Source of the DNA: JAJKIP01 sp040509055
GTDB taxonomy: Bacteria; Bacteroidota; Bacteroidia; Chitinophagales; Chitinophagaceae
Assembly: GCA_040509055.1 (NCBI GenBank)
Contig: JBEVLT010000266.1
Location: 1 to 14,654 of the forward strand
DNA length: 14,654 nt
Reading direction: 5' to 3'
This document shows, in pieces, positions 14,548-14,654 of this stretch; the first letter of the stretch is position 1, and each line of letters starts with the position of its first letter. The notes beneath the pieces were generated by a model. The model was not told where the DNA came from. It ran no database searches and saw only the letters and a program-made list of their open reading frames with translations. Made by a program: the position numbers and the translations under genes.

Positions 14548-14654
14548 AAAATTGGCAAGAAATCAGAAGCTGCTGGTGATACGGAAACCGCTGCAAAAGA
14601 CTATGAAAATTGATCCGGCGGACCACGTCCATGAATTGCCAACAACCGGCTGAT
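14548..14654 (+). pseudogene. Decayed second copy of the TPR-like gene, cut by the window edge
   Basis: This stretch aligns with about 11784-11899 inside the intact TPR-like gene. The segment TGCTGGTGAT...TATGAAAA (14571-14609) matches 11813-11851 at 30 of 39 bases, and 14610-14654 matches 11852-11899 with three single-base deletions and few substitutions, ending in the identical ACAACCGGCTGAT. In the frame of the intact gene it runs into TGA at 14611-14613. A weaker match (ATGA...CTGAAT) at 14528-14546 may correspond to the start region of the gene, implying an internal deletion. The rest lies beyond the window. Confidence 0.7.

Overview
The window reads as chromosomal DNA of a Bacteroidota bacterium, most likely a Chitinophagaceae-type member. 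The case rests on the protein families (YkuD_2 murein L,D-transpeptidase, secreted GHL10 glycosidase, SGNH hydrolase with a long inserted domain, carboxypeptidase-regulatory-like domain on a membrane anchor), on weak Shine-Dalgarno signals, and on several matches to the Bacteroidota -7 promoter element TAnnTTTG upstream of genes. The genus is inference.

Left part (1-4432): the 3' part of a cell-wall L,D-transpeptidase gene on +, then a four-gene operon on - in the order pxpB-pxpC-pxpA-NRAMP-like transporter. The genes overlap at every junction. PxpABC is the ATP-dependent 5-oxoprolinase that recycles the damage metabolite 5-oxoproline to glutamate. The transporter resembles the YcsG-type NRAMP paralogue linked to pxpA in Bacillus, but lacks the usual NRAMP metal-ligand motifs. 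A bidirectional terminator-like hairpin separates it from the L,D-transpeptidase gene, and an imperfect 27-bp direct repeat brackets the operon.

Middle (4567-8613): a stand-alone radical SAM/SPASM protein, a 470-bp gap rich in short palindromes and holding a possible 29-codon gene, a MarR-family regulator with a hairpin in its leader, a secreted GHL10 glycosidase (probably peptidoglycan- or polysaccharide-active), and a small secreted protein convergent with it.

Conserved core (8725-12140): rpoN (sigma-54), closely followed by a secreted SGNH hydrolase, then two small overlapping genes, one of unknown function and one TPR-like.

Right part (12141-14654): a more AT-rich, accessory-looking block. 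It holds a two-gene minus-strand unit (polytopic membrane protein with a C-terminal carboxypeptidase-regulatory-like domain, then a secreted TPR-like protein with a CxxC motif), a cluster of CGGTATA-type palindromes upstream of it, a collapsed remnant of a Na/Pi cotransporter gene, and at the very edge a decayed second copy of the TPR-like gene found at 11730-12140. The two copies are in the same orientation and bracket the AT-rich block, which suggests an old duplication or insertion followed by decay.

No tRNA, rRNA, CRISPR array, transposase or integrase was recognised. No complete new system can be claimed. The most distinctive leads are the atypical NRAMP-like protein in the 5-oxoprolinase operon and the bracketed, decayed right-hand block.
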